A stretch of 64,000 nucleotides of DNA, taken from Ectobius pallidus. Its lineage: Eukaryota > Arthropoda > Insecta > Blattodea > Ectobiidae. Location: positions 66,481,073 through 66,545,072 of the forward strand of contig CAXKWD010000006.1 in assembly GCA_964059195.1 (NCBI GenBank). Direction: 5' to 3'. A program made the translations under genes and the position numbers. Positions 23,637 through 36,037 of the stretch are shown here, piece by piece; the stretch's first letter is position 1; the number at the start of each line of letters is the position of its first letter. Under the pieces are notes generated by a model. The model was not told the DNA's origin, searched no databases, and saw only the letters and a list, made by a program, of their open reading frames with translations.

Positions 23637-26600
23637 TTCAACATAACAGAGTATAGAGTAGATATTTAATAGTAGAGTTGGGGTGGGGGATGTTCCATTA
23701 CCAATACAGAGTACTCGTGTGAAGTGGTTGAGCGGGTGGGTGATAGTTAATGGTTAGTGGTGAGTTTCATTTCTGTCTTGTTTGTGCGGCACGTCCTCAT
23801 CAACAATTCACGACTGTTTGTGATATCAGAGTGTACCTACAAACACTGTGTGTGTGTGCCCTAGAGCCTTGCTTTCAGATAACTGAAAGGAACATGATAC
23901 ATCCCTTAATGTACCATCTTCCCTCTCTAACTCACCTGCCTCCAGCATGCTGCATGTATCCTATCTTTTTTTTATCAAGCAACCGACGTCTTTATATTTT
24001 ATTAATAAGCCTATATTCTAAGCCTTTACTCTTTTGAGCAATGAGATAAAAGGAAATATCTCTGGGGTGTGTGTAAGCTGGCATACACTTACACATTAAA
24101 CGAGGGCAATAAATATATCACAGAGTAACCATGCTTCCCAGCTAAAAGTTTCATTCTCTTGCCACAATAGAAGGGTGTATCTATGAAGTAAAGTATCCCA
24201 AATTTTTAAAGATATTGGTTAACTAACAAATTCAATAGGAATACCTGCCTTGAAGTTAATGCAACAATGTTGTATTTTCAAAACTGTACTAATCGTGTAT
24301 TGAAGAGATAGGCCTATGAATAATTGACGTCATTTGAAAATTCAGAACGTTTCAAGATTACAAAATATTAGACTATATAGCTTAACTATGACTAGTAGTA
24401 TAACTATATCATATGACTTTTAGTATGGATTTTAATTCAAAATGAAGAATTTAATATGATATATTGTGGTAGATTATGGACATCGCATTACTTCAATAGA
24501 AATGCATACAAGACATTGTATATTAAGATGACTTCAATTCGACTCGTGTGATTCTAGTTCTACCAATCCCATGGTTTTTCAAATTCCTTTCATCTACATT
24601 TCCCGGTGTATTCAAAAACCATTTGCCTAAATTTAAGTTGCTCTTTTAAAATTGCAATCCTTAATATAAAAAAAAATTTTTTTTGTGAACATTTTGGTTC
24701 ATGGAAATAGTCACTTTGAAAATAAGCCGTCCGATGATAATGCATTAAATAAACAGAGAACCCCACATGATTTGAATAAGTACTAAATCTTTTTGTATAT
24801 TTTGATAAAAAAAGGTTTCGTTTTATACATCTTTCTCGCAAGAAGAGAATCAAATTCTCCATCCTTGAAATTTTGATGACAGATTCGATCAACTACGGCA
24901 ACTGCAAAATGTAGTTTTTTCGTATACAACTTCATATGATGTTCATTACTTCCTTCAGTCTTTCTTTTGCAAAATTTTGAGGATGTAAAATGTAAATGGT
25001 GGTGCTACCATCTGTTATCTTTGTAACGTTATCCCAATCCCCGTTTGTTGTGCACCTTGCACTAAAGATTTTGTGTTCGAGGTATCTCCTTTACTTCATA
25101 TTTCCTTTTCCACTGTCAAACAGTTAATTATAGCCTACTTTTCCTTTCAGTACCGGTATTGCTCTTCCGCGGTCACTTAAAGCGCACATTACCATTTTTT
25201 AAATGAAAAGTGCATGAAACCTTTATACATAAACACGCCATGAGCGCTTCACAATATATGAACAGTGCACATTTTTCCTTACCGCTTATAGTTATTCGGA
25301 ACGCTACTGATAGGGTACTTACCCAGGCTCTGTAAAGTTGTAACCCGAGCTGTAATGCTTGTTAAAGTTACTTATTGATTAATAATTATTAATTTCAATC
25401 TGGTTTAGGACCGTTTAAGGGATGACAGAAGTGTTGATTGGCCATTTTAGTAAAAAACATCGATTTTAGGAATTAGGTGCTGCTGTCAACCATTTTTAAA
25501 CCTCAACGAGCTTCCAACGTCCAGTGCATGCAAACTTTAATCGCCTGTTTTCTCAGTTTGTCAGAAACAAATTGAGATATTAAAATTAAATGTTAAAACT
25601 TTAATTTCCTTTTACGTTTTTAATAACTTTGCAAAATGTCAAGCTCCAAGGACAAGTATTTCAGAATAAAAAGCATTCTCAATACTTTGGTCATCCTTTA
25701 AACTCAGATGATATCTAATAACTAAGCTCGATTACTAGTATGCGAAACTAATCATGAGAACTTGCTAACCGGTGCATAAAGAGCGGTTATCCTCCTAACC
25801 CCCTCCACGCATTCAAGATAGAACTGAACAGTCATATACTATAGCCCTTTCAACATTTTTAAAACAATTTTAGAAAAATAAAGAGTGAAAATATTGTAGG
25901 AAAGAAAATAACATCCCTTGTCATCAAGAAAATAATGTATAAATATAAATGTACTGTAGCCTATATAATTACAAACTTTAAAGCTGGCGCAGAACGCGAA
26001 CGCTAGACTTCGAAACTAAAAAAAATCATTGCTTGAATAGCTTTGCGTTTGTGATGTGGCTCCATAGAAAGTTTGGCCACTTTAGTCCTGGCGCATTCCG
26101 CTGGCTGTCACTAAACAACACCACACGAACGTAGTAATTTTTACGTTTTCTGCAAATTGTTTCTGTTAGAACACGTAATTTTGAGTATAATAATGAATTT
26201 TTGCCAGTCTTAACATTCAAATACGTTTGGAAACTGCAATTCATGTGAGATAAACATTCCAACGTCAATGCTTCAAATTCAGATGAGCAGAAAGCTCAAT
26301 TTTTATAATAGTTTCTACGCTGTCACTGCGGTCTCAATATTATCGATCAGTGTTCTGAATAGGAATATTGTTGATTCTTAACCGGATCAAATAAATGGTG
26401 CAATGGCTTTCAATCTAACCATGGTTATTATCGGACATTGTAACCGAGCTCTGTACTCTTGGCCAATAGTGTTGTTAATTTCTTTACAAATTTGGTGAAA
26501 AACTTTAAAAACTACAATCTGTTAATCTCTTCTTCTGGTATATTCTTTCAGACTTTTTGAGTAGCTTGCATTAAGTTTTCTTCAACTTTCGTTTGGACTA

Positions 26601-27490
26601 TTTGTTTTTGGCATCTCAAATTTCAATTAAGTATCTTTACGATGAAACTTAAGGAAAAATGAATTTATGGATTAACTCCATCGTAAAGATAAGCGTTTAT
26701 GAAAAGATTCTGATTTAATAGCAGTGCAAACAATAAAGAAAAAACTAACCACGGTACAGAGAGAAAGAAAATGTCTTGTATGAGCATCGTAAATTTGTGG
26801 AATCTATACCTTTTGAGCTTCAAGCTCAGAAAAATAGTTAATTTATGTTCAGAAAAGTTTTTTTTATATTAATAAAACATTTATTTATTTTAGAAAAAGT
26901 AATTTATAATTAGAAAAAAGGTCAGTTTCAGAAAAAAGTAAATTCTCTTTCAAAGGAAAATAGTAAATTTCGGAAGAATTTAGCCTTTTTAAGTAATTTA
27001 AAAATATTCTAAAAGTTTCTAAAGAGTCGAATGTGCGATATCTTTGACAGGGATCAAAATATGTTATACTATTCAACCAAGAGCACTCGTAAGTAATCTT
27101 AATACATCCTCCGTTTTTATTACTGTCAGAGTCTGCTAAGAGAAAACTAGCGGTGATAATTGTTTTCTTTGCCTTAGATAATAGAGTAGGCTCATCATTT
27201 GCCTTACGGGGTACTTGCGTATATCAGCATTGTTGTAATAACAGCCGTAATGAAAAATGAAAATGACTGTGAATTGATTTGTTTTCAAAGCTTCATATAT
27301 TTTTCTCTATTACTTTCATCATCTCTTCCTGTCTTTATTTTTAATTTTTAACACATATGTTTTTATTCACCTCTTACATTGCAGGACTCTTACTGTATTA
27401 TTATTATTTGGTGTGTTTTCCCGGAATACTTCGAAATATCCATAAACTGTCTTCATTCGGTTACGGTTTGATTTAATTAAGTTCGACTTC
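23637..27490. other. Long A+T-rich stretch, no gene recognised
   Basis: Short frames (for example on the minus strand at 24590-24892 and 26026-26268) have no family motif and compositional bias only. No inverted repeats, arrays or LINE motifs were found in 3.8 kb. Confidence 0.45.
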
Positions 27491-27496
27491 TTCTCC

Positions 27497-27572
27497 TACT
27501 GCTACTATTACTACTACTAGTATGACTACTATTACTACTACTACTACTACTACTACTATCACTACTACTATT
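27497..27572. repeat. (ACT)n microsatellite
   Basis: Interrupted ACT/CTA units, followed by an A-rich gaagaagga segment. Confidence 0.9.
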
Positions 27573-29298
27573 AATATTAATAGTATTAAAAATACTAATA
27601 GTTTTAATAAGAAGAAGGAGAAGCAGAAGAAAATTATTGTGAGAGTAACAAAGACAACATAGTGATTAAAATAGGCTAATGTTAGTCATGAAAGTATTTT
27701 CAACGAAAATTGTTACTTACTTTCTTTTTCGGTATTAATAAGTAGGCTATAGCCTAGTCACTAAAGTATATTGATCGTATGCTAATTTTAGTCTTTACCA
27801 GAAAATGATTGAAACGGTAGGACTACCACTACACCCAGGTGAGAGATGGAAGACAAAGCTTTATATAGGACTGTAAAAGAAGAAGCCAGACTGTCGGATT
27901 GCCAGCGTCTGGAGCTGTTAAGGAATCAGCACAATTTCTAGTCAATGACCCATACATTGACTTATATTTGAATTTTATATATCGCCATTGACGCTGGTAC
28001 TTGTTTAAGGTATCTAAGACGTACGAGAACTAACGTCCCGAAGCGTGCAATACGACAGTAATTGTATAGACTCCCTTGTATTTCTGCGATTAAAAATGGA
28101 AGATAATTATTTTCCGCTAGCTGATTTATCTAGAAAATTGAAATCAGAGTTGTATTATTCTTTTATGATATTTTGTCTAAAATATTTTTAAAATACTGTT
28201 ATTATATAAATTTAATTTTTGTCTGAATAAGAACTATAATACTACTGGAACATTTAAACTGTAGAGCAAATGGGCAACTTTAATATAGAGAAAACAAGGG
28301 AACTTGCATGGTTTCTTGGCGCATCACGTAGGGTATATTTAATAACGTTAATATAATTAATATGAGTATCCAAGTTACAAATGGCAAAGTTACCTCTAAT
28401 ATGCAAGAGAACTTCGGTAGTTTCGCAGCAAATTAATTATTCATAATGGACTGTGAAAGGAATGGGCTCCAATGAATAATTTTGTTTGAAATGTACCACC
28501 TGCTCTTGCACCTGAGTGACCTCAACATACTATTTAGTAATTTCATGGTTTAATTGAAAGTTAAAGGGTGCTCTCTGATTGGCAGGTGCTGAATTTCACG
28601 GGCCAATTGATATCATTTATACGAATTGAACGGTCTGCCGTAAAACAAGTGTAGTGAAATGGCATGCAGTTAAAAACGACGACTACCCAGATTACAACAC
28701 ATTCAGATTCAGTGTGTTCAATTTCCTAGTTTGGGAATGTTTACATTTTAAAGGTGGGTAATTTTCCTCATTTTACGGTTCCGCCATCCACACGTGATCC
28801 ACATGGATATCAGCTGATCCTATTCGTGAATTACATCTATAGAAGAATTGTTGTGGAGTTATTGAATAAGTATGCGATGTGTTCATATGTTTTGTTCATT
28901 TACCACTTCAAATTATTATACTTGCAATGCAATTATTACTATTACCAGTCTTCCAATGAAGCCCAAATAGTTGTTGAAAAGGCTTAACAAATTTGTAGGT
29001 TATGTCTAGGTTTTAGCAAATACTTGCATCAAAACGTGTTATTAGCAATGATGAGATTAGTTTCTAAGCAGGCATAGATTTTTCTTCTGGTGCATTAACC
29101 CACAACTTGCCTTCCTAGGGAAGTAAACCCAGTGGTTATGACAGCTCAAATCTTTAAAAATAGTTTTTGGGGGAAAATTAACAACCGTTTGATGTCCTTC
29201 AGGACTTCCGATGCGTGATGGACTGAACAGATATTACTACACAACTTAGATATCGTTAGAGAATTAAAAACTGCATCAGACATAAGTTCATTTCTTTG
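27573..29298. other. Non-coding stretch, nothing recognised
   Basis: No coding motif or repeat boundary seen. Confidence 0.4.
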
Positions 29299-29395
29299 AC
29301 TCTCTCACTCAATCTACCTCTCTCTCCCCTTTTCTCTAGCTTAACCTCCCTCACTTTCTCTCTTTCCCTGTCTGTCTCTCTCTCTATCTTTCACA
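29299..29395. repeat. CT-rich low-complexity tract
   Basis: Dominated by tctctc, ctccct and ctttctct units. Confidence 0.85.
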
Positions 29396-29526
29396 AACAC
29401 CCATATACACGCATAGTGAGGTATTTTAAAGAAATTCGTGAGATTGGTATAATATTCAGCTAGGGTTTTATGATAATTTATTCACATTATTATTTGTCCG
29501 GTTATCACCTGCTTGTTCGGACAAAA

Positions 29527-29605
29527 CTATTAATTAGGAATTAGGAATTAGCCCACAAGCATCCCATAGCGGGCAAGGGCCTCCTGGCATACCAGGGTGG
29601 CTGAC
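29527..29605 (-). mobile_element. 3' end of an RTE-like LINE or its SINE
   Basis: On the minus strand the segment reads ggaggcccttgcccgctatg, then ggatgcttgtgggc, and closes with tandem ctaattc units (three copies). A 'GGPLPAMG'-type C-terminus followed directly by a short tandem repeat is the usual 3' signature of RTE-clade LINEs in insects. Only this tail is present. The assignment rests on remembered resemblance of the motif. Confidence 0.45.
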
Positions 29606-30817
29606 TCGTTAAGTAAGAACGTTTCAGGCTAGTAAGAACGTTTTAATATCTCATATTAATTTTAAAATTGTATTTGTAAACAATTTTTTATACTCGGTTG
29701 GGAAAGTAGAATTCAGATTCACTAACAGCTCATGAAAGAAATTAAAACAAACATTTAAGCTTTAGGCTTTTACCCCCGTCCATCTATTTGAATTAACTGT
29801 GACAATGTATAGACAAGATCATCTCAGCATACACTGTAAACATAGGCCTACCTAATCTTTCCCCGTGGTTGGGTTTGGAGAGGAGGGTTTAGACTCCCTT
29901 TCGTTTCAAATCCCAACAGATTTCTATTCCCCTTGCAACGTAAATAAGAGTACCTGGTGTACATCCGGACAGAAAGACAAACCATAGTTGTATATTGGGA
30001 ACCTAAGGGTAGACAGGCAACCGGAAAATACACATCCAACCTGCTGCTTGACTAGAGAAATTCATCTTTATTAAACGTTTCCAGATATTCCGAACAATGG
30101 AGACATCCCGAAGGACATTTACCTGGTCGGTTACGTTATTATTTCTTAAGATGAACGTAATCGGTAATTTTACTTTTTTCATATATGCCTTCAAATTGCA
30201 ATAATTAGCGGATTCTAAACATGACTAATGAGTATGGCCTTGATTTTTAGGTTTTCATAAACCCTGTTTTAGTTTTCTAAACATATCAAAATGGTTTAAT
30301 TTTAGATTTTTTATCAATTTCAGATTTTTGAATGTTCACTTTTTAAGTAAAATAAACACATTATAAAATATATTAATCCAGATTATTTTCACTTAAATTT
30401 TCATGGCTCTGAACCGCAAAACTGTAGGAAACTATAGGTATACTTTTGCTTAATTTTAGAACTACCTCATATAAACCTCAACAAGGACTTTTTCATTTAA
30501 CCAACTTTTAGAATACTTCACTTTCGTCGAATTGATGGAGCAAACACTGTAAATAAACTGCAAGTTTAAGCTTCTTAAGAATGCCTTTAATTTGCTTCTA
30601 AAGAAACTAAGAAGTTCGGTAATGATTTCCTTTACCGGGACAATGATATTACAGCAGAACAAAATTACAAAATGCACTGCTATATTTTCTTACAAAATAA
30701 TGACTGGCAACAACGAGTAAGATGGAAAACAGACATTTAAAACGTAATTTTAAGTAGATTAATTACATATTATTAGTTTGTTAAACATTTTATCGTATTT
30801 ATATTTTTAAAAAGATT
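29606..30817. other. A+T-rich stretch, nothing recognised
   Basis: Chance frames only. Confidence 0.4.
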
Positions 30818-30972
30818 GTCATTTTTACAGTTTAACATTTTTTTCTATTTTTAATCAAATCAAATACAAAAATACAAAAATAAACAAAAAACATTTACAA
30901 ATTTCAAAATTAAAGTACAATACTTTTTAAGAAAATAAAAAGAAAGAAAATAACCAAATATTTATTTAGAAA

Positions 30973-31009
30973 TACACCCGAATGACCAAACTGCTCGTGC
31001 TCGGGTGTA
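30973..31009 (-). other. Conserved stem-loop in LINE family X 3'UTR, copy 1
   Basis: tacacccga (30973-30981) pairs perfectly with tcgggtgta (31001-31009) around a 19-base loop. The copy at 48037-48074 keeps the stem with a compensatory change in the second base pair (A-T becomes G-C). Confidence 0.7.
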
Positions 31010-31239
31010 GTTTCAGATCATCAGAGTGGAGAAAGAGGAGAAACAAAAAACAAAGTGAGAAAGAATGACACACTTATAAAAAAGGTGAAAAATGTTAAAC
31101 AGAGCTAGAAAAAGAAAAGTCAAATTTATAAAAATGAGAAAAAAAAATATTAAACACAAATACATACAATAAATAATAATAAAAATAAATTACTTAAAGC
31201 TAATAAAATTACAAAAAATGTTTTACATACTTATTTAAT

Positions 31240-31676
31240 TTAAAATTGGGGTAAACTGCGAGATCGGGGTAACTCACTGATCATAGAGTTATAGAAGCGG
31301 GGACCAAAATTAATGCTATGGTTTAATCCTGCTGATGTGAGACATTTGGGTTCTGATAGAGGTAGATTATTATTTCTTCTATGATCACCGGATGTGTATT
31401 TTGCACGATGTTTGTAAAAATATTTTAATAAAGAAAATTTGTAGAGTTGGTCAAACTTAAAAACATTAAATTCCGAAAATATTAGACTAGTTGGGTAATC
31501 AATGTGTTTTCTTAGACAGATTTTTATTATTCTTTTTTGTAAAAGGCAAAGTGGTTCAAGAGTAGTTTTCGCTAATCCTCCCCAGGCGAGAATGCCATAT
31601 TGCATAATGGACTGGAGCAGGGCTAGATAAACGGAACGAAGAACAGTAATGGGCATACAGTGACGTAAATTTTTTT
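31240..31676 (-). pseudogene. LINE reverse transcriptase C-terminal fragment
   Basis: The frame (138 codons from its ATG, and open for a few codons upstream) begins within the RT thumb region: LRSVYLALLQSIMQYGILAW matches the conserved 'LY.AL..S.L.YG...W' block. It continues through LLQKRIIKICLRKH to a short C-terminal domain with FGPRFYNSMISELP. Catalytic motifs are absent because the element is 5'-truncated. A second copy of the same C-terminus (LSEPKCLTSAGL...NFGPRFYNSMI) lies at 48205-48420. It is a non-functional remnant; the clade is probably Jockey-like. Confidence 0.8.
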
Positions 31677-31689
31677 AGTCATTTTTAGG

Positions 31690-32358
31690 TTATATATAAT
31701 TGGACTAGGTGACTGCCACGACAGTAAAACAGATAATTATGTAAAAAAATATCACAGCTAGCTAGCAAGGAAGAAAATAACTTAAAACCTAATCCCGGCC
31801 CTGCTAATGAGTATTCCAATCTCCACTGTTTGGTTCTTAGATGTTTGCTCTTTCTTTGAAATTTCTCGAAATGAGAAACGGTGTAGAAATGAGTGCCATT
31901 ATAATACCGTTACATCACACGTAATAAGCATCATAAGCGAATCGATGCATGGACTGTTCATTCTTTTAGTATGCCGTGACTTCATAGCAGGCAGAACATG
32001 GACAACAGAATAAGAAAATAACAGTTATTTATAAAACCCGTTACGAATAACCATAGCGGCCACAGAAGCATATTATAAGATAAACGATCGTTATTTGTCT
32101 GAGGAATTGCTAAACGCTATTGGTCAATATCAAACACGTGGCGTATGAATGGAATAGTCACCATAATCTAGGTCATTTTCATAAATAGGGACAAAATTGG
32201 TACTTTTTTTAAACATGAAAGGACATTTTGTGTCCCACAAAGGCACATAAAATTCTGGAACTACCGTTAAGAAAAGGCCCTTTTCTTAAGGAGTGCACTG
32301 GAAGTATTTTATTGCTTTCTTGCATGTTTTATTTTAATAAAGCACAATGTATGAGTTA
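31690..32358. other. Non-coding stretch, nothing recognised
   Basis: Chance frames only. Confidence 0.4.
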
Positions 32359-32634
32359 TGAACGCCTGCGGGATCTCGTAGTTAGCGTCTTGGTTACGGA
32401 TTCGCAGGCCCGGGCTCGTTTCCCGGTACTTCGTCGAACATTTTTTAAGTTAGGAAAAGTTTCAAACGGGTGCACGCAGCCTCATAATTCAGATTGAATA
32501 GCTATTTGATTAAGAAGTAGTGTTTCCGATCACGGAAACCCTCATTAACCTCCATGGGTATCAGCATGCTGACCATATGCCTCCAATCCTACCATGTGCC
32601 GATGGTAAATGTCGCAGCTTTCCGTTGGTAGGCC

Positions 32635-34617
32635 TTTTTTTTTAAATTTATTATTATTAATACTGCATGCTCCGTTACTCACGTAACACTACATGCAATT
32701 CTTAGTCTTATTTATGACAAGTTAACAAATTTTTCTATTTTCTATATACAAGGAATACTTTTTTTTTTTTTGTTTAAAGTTTTCAAAATCTATTTTTTTG
32801 ATAAATTTTAAAAACTCCTTTAAGTATTTCTTAACTAAATCATTAGGCGTTGCTGGCCACTGTCCACCGCTTAGTCTTATGTTTTGTTTTAGTGTTATTC
32901 GTTTGTTCACACTTACACATTGAACTTTCAATTATTTTAAACCTGTTGTAGTAGTCCCTGGTCTTCCCATGCCCAGTTAGGATGGCAGTAGTTTGTCCAT
33001 TGAGTGGGATCCTTAGCTTTAATCGTTCCTGCACTAAAGGAAAAAACATTTTGCTGATATTTCCATTTGTTGTCCTCTCCCACTGGTTTTTCCACATGCT
33101 AAGTCCTCTCTCCTCTGCTTCCTTGATTATATGGGTTCTGGGTATCTTACTGTAGCTGATCTCCCTGCCTTCTTCCATCGCAGCTTCCTTAGCCAGTTGG
33201 TCCGCTATTTCGTTTTCATATAACCCCACGTGTGCCTTGACCCATTTTATATGTATAGTCCATCCGTGGTTCTCTAGATATTTGATGTTAGCCTTTATTT
33301 CTTCTATTATTTTACTTCTGATTTGGCTGTTTTTGAGAAGATCCACTGTAATCTGACTGTCAGTACACACTACCCCTAGTTTCTCCCCGACAGTTAATAC
33401 CTTGTTGTCTACTATTTCTCTGAGAGCCTCTAAAATTGCTATCTGCTCCGCTTGATTATTGGAGCAGTGATCACTGAGTTTGTACTTAAGTTTTTTGATC
33501 GGTTCTCCATTTTGTATGATAACTGCTGCTGCTCCGACTTTTCCGTTTAGCTTGCTCCCATCGGTATAGATTTCTAAGTTGTATTTTGCATTTTCTTTTG
33601 CCTCTTGAACACTCACTCTATCTGCCGGATGGGGCCACTCGCTCAGTTTAGGGGCTTCTTCAGTTAATATTGGTGTTTCATTTCCACTGATGTTATTTGT
33701 GGCTTTATATACCTCTAATATTTCTTGAATTTTTATATTTATTGACTTTACAGCCGCCAGAACACATGATGCCTCATATGACACAGTTCTATAAGCTTTG
33801 GAAATTTTTATGTTGATCAGTCTTTGTACTCGCTGATATTTCATCATGTTCCTTCTTTTGAAGATAGATTCTTCCCACACCTGCACGCCGTATAGCAGCA
33901 TCGGGAGGATGGCGCCTTTGTAAATTGTTCGTAGGGCTTCTTGTCCTAGACCCCAATTCTGCTTAGCTGACCTTGCAAGTGCGTTTATAAGTTTTATGCA
34001 TTTCTCTGTCGTTTGTTGTATATGCATATCAAACTTCAACTTATTAATGAATAATATCCCTAGGTACCTTATTTGTTGTACTTGCTCTACAGTTCTGTTG
34101 TTTAAATATATACTAATTTCGCTTTTTGCTGATTTTTTTCCCCTTGATATCAGCATTGTTTTGGATTTACTGCTATTGAACATGAGTTTGTATTGTTTAG
34201 ACCAGTCCTCTATTTGCTTTAAGTCAGTATTTGCATACATTTCTGCGATTTCCTTGGTTTCCCCAAAAGTAATCAGCGCCAGGTCGTCTGCGAAAGCTAT
34301 TAATTTACTTCGTTTAGTGTATCGTAAACTAAGCAAAGAGTTGTACAATACATTCCAGAGACCTGGGCCGCAGCAGGATCCCTGAGGACAGCCTTTTGTT
34401 ACTTTTCTTTCTACTCTGCTGCAATTGACCAAAAGTTTGGCTACTCTGTCTCTGAAATAACTTTTAACTAGATAATACAAGTTTTTTGGGCATTGTAGGC
34501 TCCTTAAGTTATGCAGTATGCCGGTACACCAGGCAGCGTCGAAAGCACCCTTCACGTCCAGACTAGTAAGTATTACGCTGTTTTTATGGTCAATATTGTT
34601 TTTTATAAACGTTTTGA
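32635..34617 (-). mobile_element. 5'-truncated R1-clade LINE with 11-bp target duplication
   Basis: The insertion is flanked by gttggtaggcc on both sides (32624-32634 and 34618-34628). Its 3' end on the minus strand is an A-rich tail following aataataataaattt, and its 5' end is truncated just before the first RT catalytic block. The coding part has reverse transcriptase and RNase H, the R1/I-group layout. It sits inside a tRNA-derived SINE, so it is younger than that SINE copy. Confidence 0.85.
32722..34617 (-). pseudogene. R1-like LINE ORF2: reverse transcriptase plus RNase H, frameshifted
   Basis: The main frame (32843-34555 from its first ATG, open further upstream to the truncation) encodes DVKGAFDAAW (catalytic Asp), GCPQGSCCGPGLWN at residues 55-68 and FADDLAL at 88-94 (catalytic pair). 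An RNase H domain follows from about residue 327: YTDGSK (Asp332), NNQAEQIA (Glu370), CTDSQ (Asp399) and WVKAHVGLYENEIAD (His442, Asp452), so all the expected catalytic residues are present. The family's C-terminal CxC...HxxxxC region begins with CKCEQTNN, then a frameshift near 32900-32925 moves the expected C-terminus (IRLSGGQWP...KKYLKEFLKFI) into another frame that ends at 32722. The 5' part (endonuclease, ORF1, RT fingers) is missing. It cannot transpose on its own. Confidence 0.85.
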
Positions 34618-34665
34618 GTTGGTAGGCCTTGTTCCTTCAGAAATGCAGCACCACAGAATTTAGTT

Positions 34666-36037
34666 TATATATGGGTTATGCCGTTTACTGTAAATCGCCC
34701 AAACGTATAAGATTATTATAAAAAAACGTTGAAATAAATAATGAAAATGTTCGTTTATATTTTCAGTGTGTGAAACGTCATACCTAGAAGTATCTTCGAA
34801 TTTAAGGAAAGGACCTTTTTCCACGGTATGGAGAGCTAAGAATAACCCAAACGCTTAATCTAGTAATTTAACGGTAGGTTAAATTCTCATAGGCTTCAGT
34901 ACGAAGGGAAAGAGGTTACGTCTCATCATCGTTTGGTTCTAAGATGCAATACATTAAGCAATTAGCGTAATGAGTATGATCCTACCCCTGGACTTGCCTT
35001 TCTTGCACAACTACGTATCTCAAACTGTCTACCAGCTATTTTTCACAGAGAAAGAGTGCGTCATTAGAATTGTAACATTCCATAAAAATATGCAGTAGGC
35101 TACATTCTGATATAAAGCATGATTATTTACAATTCGAAGACAACGTAAAATTACCAGTTGTGTTATAAACAAATTGGTTTTCGTATCCATTTATATGATA
35201 GCTTATATCGATAAATACACGTTAGATTGTTCCAAAATTAGAAACTTTTGACAAAGCTGCCACGAGATATACATTAATTTGTAAGAATTATGAAGTGCAT
35301 TGGTTAATAGAACAAAATAATTGCAGCGAATGTTTTGTTATTTCATATGGAAATGTGGATTACACCACAACATTACATCTCCAGTAATCAAATTAATCCT
35401 TTCAGTGCTAAATTTGTATGTTTACATAAGCAATCAAATGAAAATAATCAGAAAAATTTCCGTAGAATAGCTGATTTCTATGAATGTAAATGTAAAACGT
35501 GAATAACAATCCTCATATTTTACATAAAACACTAATGAATTAATCTTGTATATCGGCTTCGAACAATGTTTTGATGTAACGAATTTTTACGTCAATAGCA
35601 GTGAAAAAGGTAAGTTTGCATCGGTTAATAGGGATCCAGAGATTAAAGCATAAAGAACCATGATTTAGATTCAAATAAAAAATTACAGAGCAAATTTGAA
35701 GGGTGTCGGGGAAAAGGTGTATAAGTAAACAAAAATCAATTTTACAGGAGAGCAATTTTTATGAAGTGCAGTTTTAGACGAGTTAGTACCTGTTGCTGTA
35801 ATGTCACATATTGTAAAGTCTTCTCGCTATCATCGTCCTCGTTCTTTGAAACGGTTCGCATCTGCACTAGGGGCACTCCGTTGTTAATCTGCTCCTACCT
35901 TAGGTATGATGTTCTGGAACAGGCCACGGCTCTCAGCGTATGCACGAGATTGTCTTCCTATCTCAGGTGCTAGTTGGGTGGGGTTATTACTTATAGATCT
36001 TTATAACTAAGAATGTCAAATCAAAATTCAAAGTTAT
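34666..36037. other. Non-coding stretch, nothing recognised
   Basis: Chance frames only; two small opposing frames near 35.54-35.97 kb show no motif. Confidence 0.4.

Larger units (their letters stand above)
30828..31677 (-). mobile_element. 5'-truncated LINE, family X, copy 1
   Basis: This minus-strand insertion contains the C-terminal part of a reverse transcriptase (31240-31676) and a roughly 400-base 3' region. It appears flanked by gtcattttta on both sides (30818-30827 and 31678-31687), a plausible 10-base target duplication, although the flanks are A+T rich. The same family recurs, almost word for word, at 47.88-49.17 kb. The 3' region carries a 9-bp stem-loop shared by both copies. 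Confidence 0.7.
32360..34665 (+). mobile_element. tRNA-derived SINE split by an R1-like LINE
   Basis: The head (about 32363-32445) looks like a tRNA-derived pol III promoter: gggatctcgtagttagcgtc resembles a tRNA 5' half with box A (tagttagcgt) and cccgggctcgtttcccgg resembles box B. The SINE body runs on to gttggtaggcc (32624-32634), is interrupted by the LINE at 32635-34617, and resumes at gttggtaggcc (34618-34628), continuing at least to about 34660. The SINE 3' end could not be fixed. It is not a functional tRNA: no cloverleaf with a 3' acceptor stem closes around it. Confidence 0.55.

Noticed and set aside
24590..24892. 100-codon minus-strand frame
   Set aside because: A+T-rich composition, basic and aromatic bias, no family motif; likely chance.
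33996..34385. 129-codon plus-strand frame opposite the R1-like LINE
   Set aside because: It is the antisense shadow of the reverse transcriptase.
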